DNA of 64,000 nt from Pseudonocardia cypriaca (GCF_006717045.1 NZ_VFPH01000003.1:496001-560000), one strand, 5' to 3'; positions 62,101 to 64,000 are shown, numbered from the stretch's first letter. Numbers and translations: made by a program. Notes: generated by a model not told the origin, from the letters alone.

Positions 62101-64000
62101 GTGAGCGAGGCAGCCCGCTTCGCCTCCTTCTCCGGCTTCCCGAGCGCGAGCAGGTGCAGATCGGCCCGGACGTCCTCGGTCAGGTTCTGCGCCGCCAGAA
62201 CCCCGTCCAGGCGGGCGAGGGTGCGCGCCAGGCTCAGCCACGCGCCCAGGTACAGCTTGCGGTCATGGCCCCAGGCGGCGTCAGGCGCGTTCGCGAGGAG
62301 CTCGTCGAGCGCCGGGCCCCAGGTCGTGCCGAGCAACGACTCGGTCAGGTCCGACAGCATGGCCGCGCCGCGACGGCGCTTGGGCAGGTCAGCCAGCCAC
62401 TGCGACCCGCCGGTGGCCGCGATCAGCAGCGCCAGCGCGAGCCGGTCGCGCATGGCCGCCTTGCGCGCCCACCACCCGTCCAGCCAGTACGGCCTGCCGA
62501 GCGCCTCGGCCACCCAGCTCGGCAGGTCCGCCACCGCGGCCCAGACCGGGTCGCCCGCGGCGGCGAACGGCCGCCGCAGCGCCTGGAACAGCCGGACGAC
62601 CAGCGTGGTCCGCCATGCCTCCGCCCCGGCGACCGGTTCGGCGGCGACGTCCCGCAGCACGCCCAACGCGGTGAGCCACAACAGCGTGCTCGGCGACGAG
62701 CCGAGCGACGGGTCGTCGGTGATCATGAGGATCCGCCGGGCCACGTCCAGCCGCCGCACGATCACGGCCAGCTCGCCGGCGAGCTGCGCGCGCACCCCCG
62801 GGTCCGCGACCTCGGCGAGCTGCTCGGTGAGCAGGGCCGCTCGCGTCGTGGCGTCCGTGAGCTCGGAGCGCGCTGCCGCCGACCCCCGGCCGGGCCGGTG
62901 CTCGGCCGCCGCGGACAGCGCCGAGTCGACGATCCGGGTCAGCTCGGCCATGCCCCCGGCCGCCGACGTCCGCAGGCTCGCCTGCTCGGCCGCCAGCGCG
63001 TCCAGCCACTGCCCGGCCAACCGCTGAGCGCTGCCCCGGCGCCGCTCCCGCCACGCCGCCAACTCCTCGCCGGACGCGTCCGCGCCCGGCCGGTTCACCC
63101 GGTACGCGTGCTCGTGCGCGAGCACCCGCTCCAGGAAGTCCGCCGGCAACAGACCCTTCGCCTGCAGCCTCCGCATCACCACCAGCTGCTCGTCGGTGAC
63201 GTACACCCGCCCCCGGAACGTGTAGGCGATGACGTTGCGCAACGTCTCGTCGCCGACACCCCGCTCACGCAGTTCCGCCGCGAGCACCAGCAGACCGCCC
63301 GCGCCGCCGTCACGAGTCAGCAGCCGGACCGGCCGCGCCGCACCCAGCGCCGCCTCGAAACCGTCGCGAGCCGCACCCAACGGCTCCACCGCCAGCGCAC
63401 CACCGGACGGTTGCCGCGCGCCGCACCGCTCGCAGAACCGGTGGTCGTGCGCGACCACCTCGCCGCATTGCGCGCAGTCATGCGTCGCCGCGGCTTCTTC
63501 CCGGGGGAGATCGGTGGCGAGCGCCCGCTCGGCGCGTTCGAGGACCTGGCGTGCCTCCGCGCGCGATACCGGGTGCGCTTCGGCGCGAGCGATGAACGCG
63601 CGCAGCACGGCCAGTTCACCGATCAGCTCGCCGTGCAGCCCACGCAGGGTCCGGCCGCCCTGTGGGGACAGGTCGCTGACGTCCTCCCACACCATGTGCG
63701 CCAGGTATGCGCCGTTGTCGAGGCGGGTCAGCCGCAGATCGCGGACCACGAATGCGGAACCGGGGATGAAGGTGAGCTCGTGGAAGCGCCCCCCGGCGAA
63801 CCACTCGATCACCCGGGAGGAGTTTCGGCCGGTGCGCGAACGGACCTCGATGGTGACCGGCATCTCGCTGTAGTACGCAGTGCGCAGCCCGGCGGTCGGG
63901 TCAGCGCCCGGCGGCGCGTACCTGGGGATCTCCGTGCTACCGAACCCGGGGTCGACCACGAGCCCGCCGACCGGGTGGGTCTCGGGCAGCCGGGCGATGT
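38172..64000 (-). CDS. Giant mosaic membrane protein, at least 8,608 codons (N-terminus off the right edge)
   Basis: One reading frame runs without a stop from the right edge to the TGA at 38172. The GTG at 63959 is not a convincing start: the frame continues upstream as coherent protein. Order from the right edge: ADP-ribosyltransferase-like end; zinc ribbon; HExxxH-module; helical block; second ART-like domain; membrane helices; Nudix; HExxxH-module; Rossmann-like part; trypsin-like protease; HExxxH-module; LysM-like part; two MFS-like blocks; three winged helices; zincin motif; membrane block; HExxxH-module; LysM; third MFS-like block; HExxxH-module; kinase-like fold; final HExxxH-module; DUF3990-type ART; Nudix. 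The combination recalls actinobacterial giant polymorphic-toxin-like proteins, whose N-termini often carry WXG100-type secretion domains; that part is not visible here. Function unknown. The unbroken 25.8-kb frame argues that it is expressed and selected. Confidence 0.92.
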   Translation of the reverse strand, partial: IARLPETHPVGGLVVDPGFGSTEIPRYAPPGADPTAGLRTAYYSEMPVTIEVRSRTGRNSSRVIEWFAGGRFHELTFIPGSAFVVRDLRLTRLDNGAYLAHMVWEDVSDLSPQGGRTLRGLHGELIGELAVLRAFIARAEAHPVSRAEARQVLERAERALATDLPREEAAATHDCAQCGEVVAHDHRFCERCGARQPSGGALAVEPLGAARDGFEAALGAARPVRLLTRDGGAGGLLVLAAELRERGVGDETLRNVIAYTFRGRVYVTDEQLVVMRRLQAKGLLPADFLERVLAHEHAYRVNRPGADASGEELAAWRERRRGSAQRLAGQWLDALAAEQASLRTSAAGGMAELTRIVDSALSAAAEHRPGRGSAAARSELTDATTRAALLTEQLAEVADPGVRAQLAGELAVIVRRLDVARRILMITDDPSLGSSPSTLLWLTALGVLRDVAAEPVAGAEAWRTTLVVRLFQALRRPFAAAGDPVWAAVADLPSWVAEALGRPYWLDGWWARKAAMRDRLALALLIAATGGSQWLADLPKRRRGAAMLSDLTESLLGTTWGPALDELLANAPDAAWGHDRKLYLGAWLSLARTLARLDGVLAAQNLTEDVRADLHLLALGKPEKEAKRAASLTAYERQLRGTVARGIGNLLRVWLSGSRAIPMKPGDMLWNALVEYSAVSRHDLEQLLVRYFAVVHRGGTAAEAAAVAWSWWHDLLTVRLGGVRPWVAREHAPAALRRTIGRQHVLIEVSTDPVEVLHLGCGFGNACQHLLSGVEREFAQENVLHPRIAVIYARELDQHGNIGGRIARLAVFVTDGEILALSHVMADREARSAELAAAFTEFLTGWATELGVDYLVQTRPTTWYEPRLLPAPRGAVTRIRTVQLHPYGKWSGARTDLDAKATAQGISADVFAASPGSPVTIPGHRRLPSTFDETFEVWSPPTAPPTTRVRPDTVAWMLREARDQIVLAHDLLSDPNADEYDLEQAAELLADAEAGLADVTAVPSGGRQAGHTVTRYLLDVTRALAENQADRVARLDAEIAGRLADHLRTAGELVLAERFRSFEPAVAVHPALVQAIAADDRLEITLGAGDAVVVRLADRAGFTPTMQGERDLWRLAGQGVPAPLLVADDFPASTPLLDARLGSFELIEQLWRAAGAPTLTTGPLRVHQVARDGLVFSLIVEGDELVRLLVVEQAVAPTTERHAWRTLAASLPGFPNPHGRRGGVDGAVELGTPEAVALMGTGTRVRWELRADGSLWLVPGPSTEALVPAAGTAVFTTPDGPLVGTELTVLTRQPRTYGDTGVENRLLGLLVSSAFVRYGLAFTGDQAGQEHPGSQLDANPDARGGGDGAAIHGGFLPGDEPLLRSLLREALRRGIAKPVDPAELPGSPRGPPARVLRVPGALLRARGLVRVADHLGAYTLHTADGPVIVLTNEMFARLQAAGLLAEILRTEIDDRVLGLRDEEAHQRHVDAVMGRLPRPANAEPTAREVERLTGEVVALLRTSPEGVLSVRYVERRFALTRNTLHYVVWVAGGDLFVSDDGSRVALTEVMREWWLDHGFRTTDAERAEYREQLGKHRVRLMKRGLVAPSLRRLLSWHPELAAVPWEDLIAGRDYTRWGSRFNRALRSLNVTELAKWTVHIRTLVSGLNQLPFRGWVNRGVHFESVGAAARYAERYVPGRTVTESQIVSASKRKGYTPTVKFRIFSVTGGYSGLISSVPAHQEVTFRPGTTFHVLRKQQDRRGRWTILLVEDGPEGPYAPWPGIRDEALRDALAARIGRGGKYRSLYHIATLKDPLERLLMKVESGSARHYVLFAGAMAAAVVVLTSVVPPLVIGFPVYVAAHRLARGVGQLAHRWWLMGSRWMRTRSQRPAGVLDQVIGAGPFTENERERITAALPRAWNLAAGKAFGGAGGTRTLFQAERWVFRPLRARLRGWEIRVVAPMNLMRALADDGLDTKTAVRLARRMVVSLDATSAVAYLTTDMVGATVRHTKEYRLLGKHWWADFLTMLAEQGASGTVPREGPPVESLDGFLGLVRSRIAAPPAPPAVRATTRVGRGKWTPCAACDQLHWGPDGAAGLLLVHHAPDGTPWVLLQHRAGRNQNAGTWGLPGGARDPGETAGQTAVRETLEETGLRLGRDYTLAGRSYVDDHGNWSYVTELGHADSLVAPRLSRKARGESAEVRWFRHAEVPALPLEPGLAASWPAVHAVLVGSGPGGGGAVTGGLVAVGAAGAARRAMPRVAEALYQAGQPLDRKRYPGRPRGPPVNVRLVPAAQRPAAAAGVVAFGYRARGVVLIFEDVFAEIEEHIAADRLTVGWWNHLLEHERDFHLLRDEDTGQRHDDDADPIARDFMVAGVRARDAAERRLVVAPERPSDLTEQDRWLSALDSAGLPAEWYQEVRFPGVSYTAFTGPKIGVLAEAMAALRVGGVLVIQTGTRVVPHLPEITDTLRRLGAGSIEMRIRPHRIVVVKATPTDPAARLAVHELAARRAGNGPRAGEEPTRTRLVRPAAQPSRPDGPQRTLAGRILQVFGRTSRDWAPPRWLSDELGVAEDVLLAAARLSPHLLLVPAELGGANIVVVDQDAVSAGFRGGLLDDHPALELVGVPGRLVVDGRQIEATESGWGRTNLAHFLDRLTAQMATWMLVDGTGTAARGQALALLALAWSMGEGPAARSGDLILRRVDLGAPVARLVDGATTGVLDVLTLRLGPGRELLLEVAPVTAGADHGPAFAGGYPAGSIVRVGTDRGATIGTGVVVRPAAPGRPAQVLTALHVVHAYLQRYAGELVVNGRRVSNRTTLALDEYGTDRVLAAAAVERFGHHVPSVDTVDLALLEVPDLDAHAVPVRRGPVGPGERLAVSGFPQTHELTTQGPVARTEAGHLAVEVLFGKGVSGGPAMDADHHLTGIASFRPRDDSRLHLVGPALIGAFLSRAGPKLDGLGRAGGTAAHGSGGLVALGPQERARLAMLDSASRLNAVARALDRERFRHLPRGPPGVEVLVVPAGLRPAGAHGVIAFGWHERGVVLVFEETLAEIDAHIAARRLPASFWTRLLVHEHDFHLAGAKHTGLRHGLHAAGVAAQLVLARVLARVAGLVSGLRRWVIASGMAAAIGLSAPAAAAAAPVEVPALHVAASTSRTAATADEARFSVSTPAGAGRTIRTQPADTVARLADGLGTTPAAVRTALQAANPELRLPASDDATLPASTHFRAPDGSGTTWKVQPERNREWDSLDRIATRFGRPGWTEIADANREELAGRDPNLVHPGETFEVPGAPAVQPTEPQPTEPQPTEPQPTDPRPTDPQPGETADPGRSATPEPTATAPPAGEAPPSSAPDQQPSTRASPLAVVLAWLAAAVAALVAGAGLVGRWLRSGPGLSAGWWRDRIGWPGTGGASAGPAGPAAWLREQAGRWRTRLHVGTASAGLPGWLRARQGQLLGLHVGVGMTVAMAATYATFDIAATYAVPTASTLLLAFAGWGVGGLSLLVNALFGKRLGVNAALGIGLVASGALAAIAVAPADFGVLLVLYGLGGTMISASAIFQAALARHPQEPSAAQARQDRVQTWSSVGRAWLPLAVAGSVFVFFGWRGAAVVLGVLTAVLSVATWVALRGGLAPPAAAGSVWRQARDSVTAAAKRAWRAPVRFLVSVPLLGFLIGFPIGWMLGAVSPMLKVHMPWLDAQFVVWAAAIVTFLHRYAAVWANGRWARAKTTRPWMGTLVGASLPMVTVPLLVGALLAWPHPATSAVPLVGVFVAVSIAFQLPMGPATQLTRGVPGTSRFLVGTQLGAAAGVGLTQLVVAGLAPGGLGAATAGPVELVLGAGYVLVTGLMIVVARLVIRFKVGSIAPLEAAIAGQAGTAEAAGIMAVLEGHGILNLGDLVTYRADELRAIGLTGPQVVLVERGLAELGHSLRGPPPADPSAPSNPSGPHGPSGPGGGAGPAAKLLAKARGAVARLVRIAAGLVKLPAPDRRERSGRGSRALFLASAALGMGVTALGAYAVTVWSEALHLPPGQLLSLALVGNLAGLVGQLVLSSRWPNLSVRWQMVGSLLGAAAAYVLFTTGAGGLHAGALLIGLASSGWTVISTAAYSWNDAYTAERESAGEHVRLAGSANAVVLLGSALITWLLLSMQGAVAPIALDVAAWLSAAFALVAAAGLWMTAPARVVPTGERADEGGAGRLTSLKGFTFWLSLTFGLTVAPTILFDGNWREVVGSSSPVLLTLLSLGLVSGGVLGTIAGKRIERKPGAFIVVTAVSLVVGVLAAFVGQQFFGGQFRTHGIGVAAFAAEAGATGMILGIFELVRKRVPAAKQARVITTATLTKFLFSIAASQLGAPAWHAARWSGVTWLMFPIALAALASAVVFVHRYGRDPDSGAYQLDGGRLPALRSVVERLRKWLPRVVAPVPAFVRAVLRHPRIGWVVVFGAIVVAVSHSWAVPAGVAVAAVVPMGPGRTRRSWSLHEVVTAIGDSGATITDLAGAVDLGRPSLQAQVDRLVEWGVVQVDGRNHRRHVLHPDFAALLRDVKYLDEGSTTGTPDYVAALSTFADWLATGTDLSSGRHALEVKASLDRLRRIPSSPVHGLSYRNGADDSGYTWHDLLVELGRSSRPTLPQLTRTQLGRVHSVDHDALAMGLTVLASLRITDPGTRGRQRTHSLRPEAVALLGNPALRRVLRAAPLRLDQPIAPIVGAFRRLGAQPVRSYTVRDLLNLFRDGPRSVAELKAGFPGPEPTLRLWLSRLVDWGVLVIADERRPMTYAPARSTTSWLRDARAVREIADPRHRSALITFSNLLDTVSPRDQSEVRALAGVVARLHQLGTPVTVHRLLALLAGGVTLEQLRAATGLDGATLGVRLDDLRDLGLEERAGRSPEVHRPSPLGTALLQAIEDLGGAGLTDATDMEIAEYRGLLVNLGLILKTTTDLRGAELHTPVRYLLTRLRAVRGNPLAVAERAGGSAGAATGTARTRRGGGLGRALTVGAITSAAMLFPELTGGSGTAHAATSATHPDGFWVFAGDGPIGVVAVAAVMSGLLVAADTWLARAGIGPRGPPVLRWVRRVLTEVRGSAASVRLHRAEDLIDRAAALPLAEWSTAAELLASAEVDLDLGRYWRLREHGGETERLRARLVEQRRLIAEHRRDHDPDVDVALGPTSGTPVSTPAGAWHAMLGWARIALGYLGMALEPVVPFWSRPDGPLNRPVRIDHAEPAGAQVLAAIDEFERLAEQLPLAPAVRGHLPALLGDIRAHSVWEARGLVRWSLLTRGSVSATVQWYRPDRSGPSALRMRVPEEVLRATAHEVLEALRALGIASGLADAIPVAVRLVVWHELFHVIQFADGLAAGRPLENTAVLALAEAALVGQTTAEIIVETERLAQGGAEMLLAEHLSDHYPLTPAQAQRWSKVLHEAMFGFLYEADGKLRDDAPADMARYATHHDPYLVRSRLALTARLHEAPEGPPVGAVGSPQLVKRAPGRRGPGTDGDTAGSPRWALVLARGVVVVIVAGLALVGAPGIAAADTAGVVIGGWVAPTWLVHVTLGLGAWLVWAGGIALASRFSRAPPAVRDRLARTNHVAALVGSLLQVWLVAWGLPVFGVEPGVGQLAVALGLSALAGVAGSLARSSSWGRKAVPYTGLAAAVEFAVAAAVVGLAWAELPLFGGPPVAWQAGLYLGWIAVFGTLGARSSARKVARDPQPRGYLPARTRLAAAVVFTANVLVIAVGTAGLVTLLRMIDPVHELLSALFGWVPHWLRWALLANSAVLGGRERAARFLRAHRSEPGARDVTAAANPRRWRGPGSAMTVVGLAAGGLLFPELIGGPDAAHAATGHAPATGTDGAWAFLGGGPVGVVVLAVAAGVLLVAVDAGLARAGIGPRGPPIVRWVRRILGGSRRIGTPSGPRRAGEPIDRAAELSADELQHLAAVLGRPEVVFDLDHPRPGDAVASPSVGEAAMDRVAAAARRLSEAQPRWYADLAALALLVDPRAVRSLDWHSEVIELRTALYELFADAGPAATDLWAAHTGLREALTEIPGLGTPTAAEEALRDAMSEALVDELGVLRAAGVADALVTAMMEFRLTWQLWLIAYQDLYDANIALYIQRDVDQVIRIWREYETALNEALADPGPLTGRFSELHAHARRLHDEMTLRQRAAGARFADELDRAVESRRGPASGAVLIGEWGTGRQDRWDGLLPQLEVLATLHQHDPGNPRAPPAILEIPLSEAALDLLRAAELADLPGRLVGYYWADRDVVVVFAPTLHRLRVSDLLDRLLAHEDFFHRQGRLTERNEAGLTHDEDEAEIIRLLARFSRPGIVGSGWAQAIPLAATPHAAAQAGADGGAAVVKAILLFAAAYGVYRLAKAARAWIGRMLRAIGEAIVAALRRPVDAAAAWGGRQLTRLRWLLLGAGVGWVAAATGHGLLAAAVGLLVAVGPGLAVLLFVVWPELRGGRPVEWVRHLAQAWYQLRPPWQVGIGLLVGVALWTFPGGDPGAAAMAAAVPFGKFGGDPRGPAPEDRRVGRALRTSLGTAALAVVAMAGAHTPAVAATSAPTPGTSTTEVTVEPGDTLWQLGDGAPGVEAIVRLNPDRFPSVAGRDLIHPGEELTVPAEEPRQEALATPERPTGPENTAPVAPIPTPSDGVTEAPATGGDRLHRGIWFGAGLAATGLVVLLRRWATAKRERAWAEQVRRWDDVPAAGPGAGPALQAVFRALQADAGVRLRDPGSRADRTADELAGTGQFRIEERAGGRVLIPAEGFAELWARAPEELRAALARNLPAALGGLGGPTAELVAAARDALREAIWDRAEVRPGLLSRIPLWMRSDGAALRERFADVRPVSREIDRLASSARAPRRQLAVVERRAALDQGARRGQLARLTHRLPPDLRELTTDDARDVLAAQLREIEERITAGQEAERAAVRQAVDSAAAAGYARRDVLAARDAAVFGWSRFMASLAGWLQAFAGQVPNAPSISSTEFADHYDRSAAWVTGQAAAGRTATAVTSLSAALMGDRLIRNMGPTVAIGAAGTVALLVLGFVPAAVTFMPAMVTIGAMGTAGALARGRMDRYHPVTREMKDTRQARFETASRVGAFVLPVAIGQGMVVVGFQATMRALAVVAAALTAGLWVLLRGEGRNAVPRAPPSVWTSVVGGIRQLVGTPHGLVRAVLSIHLLTVLTGLYATALGAQMVDQLVLINDPEQAAFGTTALAVSVLITVRGITTIFTGPRWKTLKPLLGRPGAIAKALGRDVEVGPLDEARLLRGATLLPAVLAIPAAWLVLMPGLLPLGLLFTLSAVVAAWTRMPLPRWAEGPTAAALSNTAKAASVALGGAISAAWLGRYSALVRERVAAGLPYADLVTAANRRLALLVVPVVVVPAVVAHLIGKLRVGTLDDLRAALESTGTDVAMAGRIVAALAAHGINDIGAARALFLHEGWTPWWGRGWRLGSRAARRASVGLPDDEHAALVVALGSAGSTAGPRGPGRVWVHRLRHSAARLIAWPDGVARAWGAAASRLGRAAHGWTHGPLPGRLIAMTAGAVLAGLALALTHDPNAGAVLAVAAVPGLGGGGRGGPAERRGVVIAQSERGLVVVTDPTAVAQVLGEVRRSWDRGELAHADPRELSPRGLWAAAGFSPFLAGSLPPLTVHGLGDVRVLYVLQVDRLAVIAPRTAYAAVLSRFDEPTRIALEHEILRGLYGANPETGWRPVALDVDLPEGGPAAPAPSPLSAGYVATLGRKFGRATAVLVSTDRGWLVVHPRGPDRLDRTLDTAAAYRVIGAPAVPTWPAVMAEDVVNGRGAVVLRAGQRVEVGQYRGGREADLDEQLQRAQIARLHTAAAALGDIDLRGVKLANLVRDRAGNVGLIDFDAGLKLDREAAEAHVQIVVEGAPFETRTAREVFGVLTEADLLAGYQHVVERRAELTAVIRDPVRRLVVGARLDWMSQVVRTGRLPGWLRGQLAEARRAAATAYPGAERLPDHEYRLGFGGEQTRLLTQALTRMRQERPVAGSRGSVGNRDPPAAGLRDGESLFVFPAEGLASELRSHVSEREAADLVERLVTFAWHDDDGLVIAISEDRLAELERLGALAPVVDGARSRAPPPADLLERLRSTDAHDPAFWRLAGRVLELIVRDGVGGEGRAAALQRIAGTLMAGSLRGGRELADDYLRWVAPRLGSPSWLAKWWPTASLPARVALGVLVALVGAPRWLRELPKKRRDPRDLTRLVRLWADRDLAEHARALTDVLRAASAARTPESERHGSWLSLVHAAVVVALHSDPGRSARVLEALTTLPEALSAAGPHANVVALMADATAAVQAIGTGVAPRPSMQIWTPPAPDSLTERPSTAMSGTVTLYHGTTDRGADSIRSRGVDLSVQRDRTDFGTGFYTTPDHWDARRMARKRAQAHGGVPVVLRFDVPAELLNEMSGIWFPRASREYQEFVRMMRLEGRRHAFDWVRGPVLYSVRDFLAGGEVNASGDQVSFHTPQAAQVLAAQLVGERPVRRAGPNGFECRCGENHWGIHGAAGLLLWYRDSAGADWFLLQQRARGDYAGTWGLLGGAREAHESAEQAAIREAAEEGGLHPGAYVVLGSFLDDHGGWGFTTVFAAAHSRDIEFRRNRETSRLEWIRRDWVQALDLHPGLAATWNELMRVFPGSFA
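38174..38620 (-). other. Giant protein: C-terminal Nudix hydrolase domain 2
   Basis: CRCGENHWGIHGAAGLLLWY leads into an intact Nudix box, GAREAHESAEQAAIREAAEE followed by GGL, at about 38,402-38,474. It directly follows the DUF3990-type domain and ends the protein at FPGSFA. Confidence 0.88.
38640..39100 (-). other. Giant protein: DUF3990-type ADP-ribosyltransferase-like domain
   Basis: SGTVTLYHGTTDRGADSI opens the domain, then DFGTGFYTTPDHWDARRMAR and VVLRFDVPAELLNE. This is the DUF3990 pattern (YHGT, then DFGxGFYxT), a fold related to ADP-ribosyltransferases. Confidence 0.75.
39488..39602 (-). other. Giant protein: WW/LPKRRR helical block, copy 2
   Basis: WLAKWWPTASLPARVALGVL then RWLRELPKKRR; duplicate of the block at 62,371-62,490 near the other end of the protein. 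Confidence 0.7.
39830..40080 (-). other. Giant protein: HExxxH-type module remnant
   Basis: LVTFAWHDDDGLVIAISEDR then LAELERLGALAPVV aligns with the strand part of the module (GVVAFG..RGVVLVFE), but the HExxxH is lost. RAPPPADLLERL follows in place of RGPP. Confidence 0.45.
40440..40900 (-). other. Giant protein: kinase / phosphotransferase-like fold
   Basis: LHTAAAALGDIDLRGVKLAN then LVRDRAGNVGLIDFDAGLKL: a catalytic-loop-like D-x5-N and a metal-site-like IDFD, as in APH-type and toxin-associated kinases. The ATP-lysine region is not clear. Confidence 0.6.
41040..41240 (-). other. Giant protein: HExxxH module, degenerate copy
   Basis: VRVLYVLQVDRLAVIAPRT, then TRIALEHEILRGLYGAN. The last His is replaced by Gly (HEILRG), so metal binding is doubtful. 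Confidence 0.55.
41690..43130 (-). other. Giant protein: MFS-like membrane block 3 with tail
   Basis: Around ten hydrophobic segments (VAIGAAGTVALLVLGFVPAA, ATLLPAVLAIPAAWLVLMPG). The tail LRVGTLDDLRAALESTGTDV then IVAALAAHGINDIGA matches the tail of block 1. Confidence 0.65.
44285..44530 (-). other. Giant protein: signal-peptide-like segment plus LysM, copy 2
   Basis: SLGTAALAVVAMAGAHTPAV then AATSA, directly followed by a classical LysM (VEPGDTLWQLGDGAPGVEAI, LIHPGEELTVP). The order hydrophobic segment, AxA, LysM, Pro-rich linker, membrane helix is the same as at 54.1-54.7 kb. Confidence 0.8.
45200..45450 (-). other. Giant protein: HExxxH module copy without RGPP
   Basis: GRLVGYYWADRDVVVVFAPT, then LLDRLLAHEDFFHRQGR with HEDFFH at 45,255-45,272, then THDEDEAEI. 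An acidic run after the motif is shared with other copies. Confidence 0.7.
46390..46690 (-). other. Giant protein: FPEL/AHAAT/RGPP membrane unit, copy 2
   Basis: Close internal duplicate of 48,850-49,140; see that entry for the shared motifs. Confidence 0.8.
46750..47620 (-). other. Giant protein: membrane block between the two FPEL units
   Basis: Seven to eight hydrophobic segments, beginning with GVVVVIVAGLALVGAPGIAA followed by AD, which again looks like a signal-peptide end. No family recognised. Confidence 0.55.
48072..48086 (-). other. Giant protein: zincin-type HELFH motif
   Basis: RLVVWHELFHVIQFADG has a true HExxH in a hydrophobic helix, as in many metallopeptidases. Glu residues further on (ALAEAALVG, AEIIVETERL) could supply the third ligand. 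Confidence 0.6.
48850..49140 (-). other. Giant protein: FPEL/AHAAT/RGPP membrane unit, copy 1
   Basis: AMLFPELTGG, then GTAHAATSA, then a membrane helix and LARAGIGPRGPPVLRWVRR. A second copy at 46,390-46,690 keeps the same order and wording (LLFPELIGG, DAAHAATG, LARAGIGPRGPPIVRWVRR). Confidence 0.8.
49380..50690 (-). other. Giant protein: three winged-helix-like segments
   Basis: Three segments share helix-turn-helix-wing order: ITDLAGAVDLGRPSLQAQVD (about 50,480-50,680), SVAELKAGFPGPEPTLRLWL (about 49,775-49,945) and LEQLRAATGLDGATLGVRLD (about 49,390-49,600). Each is followed by a 'xLGV/GVV' turn and a wing. They lie between membrane segments, so their DNA or protein partner is unclear. 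Confidence 0.55.
50930..52150 (-). other. Giant protein: MFS-like membrane block 2
   Basis: A second series of about twelve hydrophobic segments (ALFLASAALGMGVTALGAYA at the start, LMFPIALAALASAVVFVHRYG at the end). It is separated from block 1 by an RGPP motif (about 52,285-52,300) and a Pro/Ser/Gly-rich linker. Confidence 0.65.
52500..53990 (-). other. Giant protein: MFS-like membrane block 1
   Basis: About twelve hydrophobic segments (for example VGVGMTVAMAATYATFDI, FGVLLVLYGLGGTMISASAI, LLGFLIGFPIGWMLGAVSP) in MFS-like arrangement with short charged loops. A tail (KVGSIAPLEAAIAG to GHGILNLGDL) follows and recurs after block 3. Confidence 0.65.
54120..54195 (-). repeat. 15-bp tandem repeat coding for PTEPQ units
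   Basis: Consecutive GTCGGCTGCGGCTCC units (three exact, with degenerate copies on both sides) encode PTEPQ, then PTDPR and PTDPQ, in a Pro/Thr-rich linker between the LysM-like part and the first membrane block. Confidence 0.85.
54190..54560 (-). other. Giant protein: LysM-like segments, copy 1
   Basis: DTVARLADGLGTTPAAVRTA then IATRFGRPGWTEIADANREE and LVHPGETFEVPG follow LysM spacing. LysM domains usually bind peptidoglycan, which suggests that this part is outside the membrane. Confidence 0.65.
54790..55060 (-). other. Giant protein: RGPP/HExxxH module
   Basis: LPRGPPGVEVLVVPAGLRPA, then GVIAFGWHERGVVLVFEET, then LLVHEHDFHL with HEHDFH at 54,837-54,854 and a trailing TGLRH. Immediately after it comes a hydrophobic Ala-rich segment that resembles a signal peptide. 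Confidence 0.75.
55230..55800 (-). other. Giant protein: internal trypsin-like serine protease domain with full triad
   Basis: GTGVVVRP leads to LTALHVVHAY (His 55,692-55,694), VDTVDLALLEV (Asp 55,524-55,526) and GKGVSGGPAMD (Ser 55,335-55,337), in normal spacing. It lies between two HExxxH modules. Confidence 0.85.
56570..56850 (-). other. Giant protein: Rossmann-like segment
   Basis: GPKIGVLAEAMAALRVGGVL then VIQTGTRVVPHLPEITDTLR and RIVVVKA resemble the later strands of a class I methyltransferase, but no S-adenosylmethionine motif I is visible. A weak assignment. Confidence 0.35.
56960..57245 (-). other. Giant protein: RGPP/HExxxH module, best-preserved copy
   Basis: RPRGPPVNVRLVP, then GVVAFGYRARGVVLIFED, then WWNHLLEHERDFHLL with HERDFH at 57,018-57,035 and a trailing RDEDTGQRH. 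This pattern recurs in the giant protein at six other places. Confidence 0.75.
57400..57815 (-). other. Giant protein: Nudix hydrolase domain 1
   Basis: A CxxC with DQLHWGPDGAAGLLL leads into a complete Nudix box, GARDPGETAGQTAVRETLEE followed by TGL, at about 57,613-57,683. All box residues (G-x5-E-x7-REUxEExGU) are present, so it should hydrolyse a nucleoside-diphosphate derivative. Confidence 0.88.
58780..59050 (-). other. Giant protein: ADP-ribosyltransferase-like domain 2
   Basis: Motifs in ART order: WVNRGVHF (Arg), IVSASKRKG (Ser-x-Ser) and AHQEVTFRPGTTFHVL (Glu before a F-x-PGTxFxV strand). The first position of the ExE/QxE pair is His, so activity is uncertain. Membrane helices follow at about 58,440-58,590, then a Nudix domain. 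Confidence 0.6.
62371..62490 (-). other. Giant protein: WW/LPKRRR helical block, copy 1
   Basis: WLDGWWARKAAMRDRLAL then QWLADLPKRRR matches the segment at 39,488-39,602 (WLAKWW, then RWLRELPKKRR) in spacing and key residues. Each copy follows an HExxxH-type module. Confidence 0.7.
63415..63480 (-). other. Giant protein: zinc ribbon
   Basis: CAQCGEVVAHDHRFCERCG has two CxxC knuckles 12 residues apart, typical of a small zinc-binding ribbon. Confidence 0.75.
63700..64000 (-). other. Giant protein: C-terminal part of an ADP-ribosyltransferase-like domain, cut by the window edge
   Basis: PVTIEVRSRTG, then FHELTFIPGSAFVV and MVWEDV align with the second ART-like segment (58.8-59.05 kb) residue by residue over about 60 positions. 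The glutamate of the ART 'ExE' position is kept, but the residue two before it is Phe. The upstream Arg and Ser motifs lie outside the window. Confidence 0.6.

Noticed and set aside
63096..63330. Metal site in the first HExxxH-type copy
   Set aside because: The motif reads HEHAYR, so the last histidine is missing; this copy is listed as a degenerate module only.
63957..63959. GTG at 63959 as the start of the giant gene
   Set aside because: The frame continues to the window edge as protein-like sequence (ETHPVGGLV before VDPGFGS), and the ART-like domain there would be cut in half.
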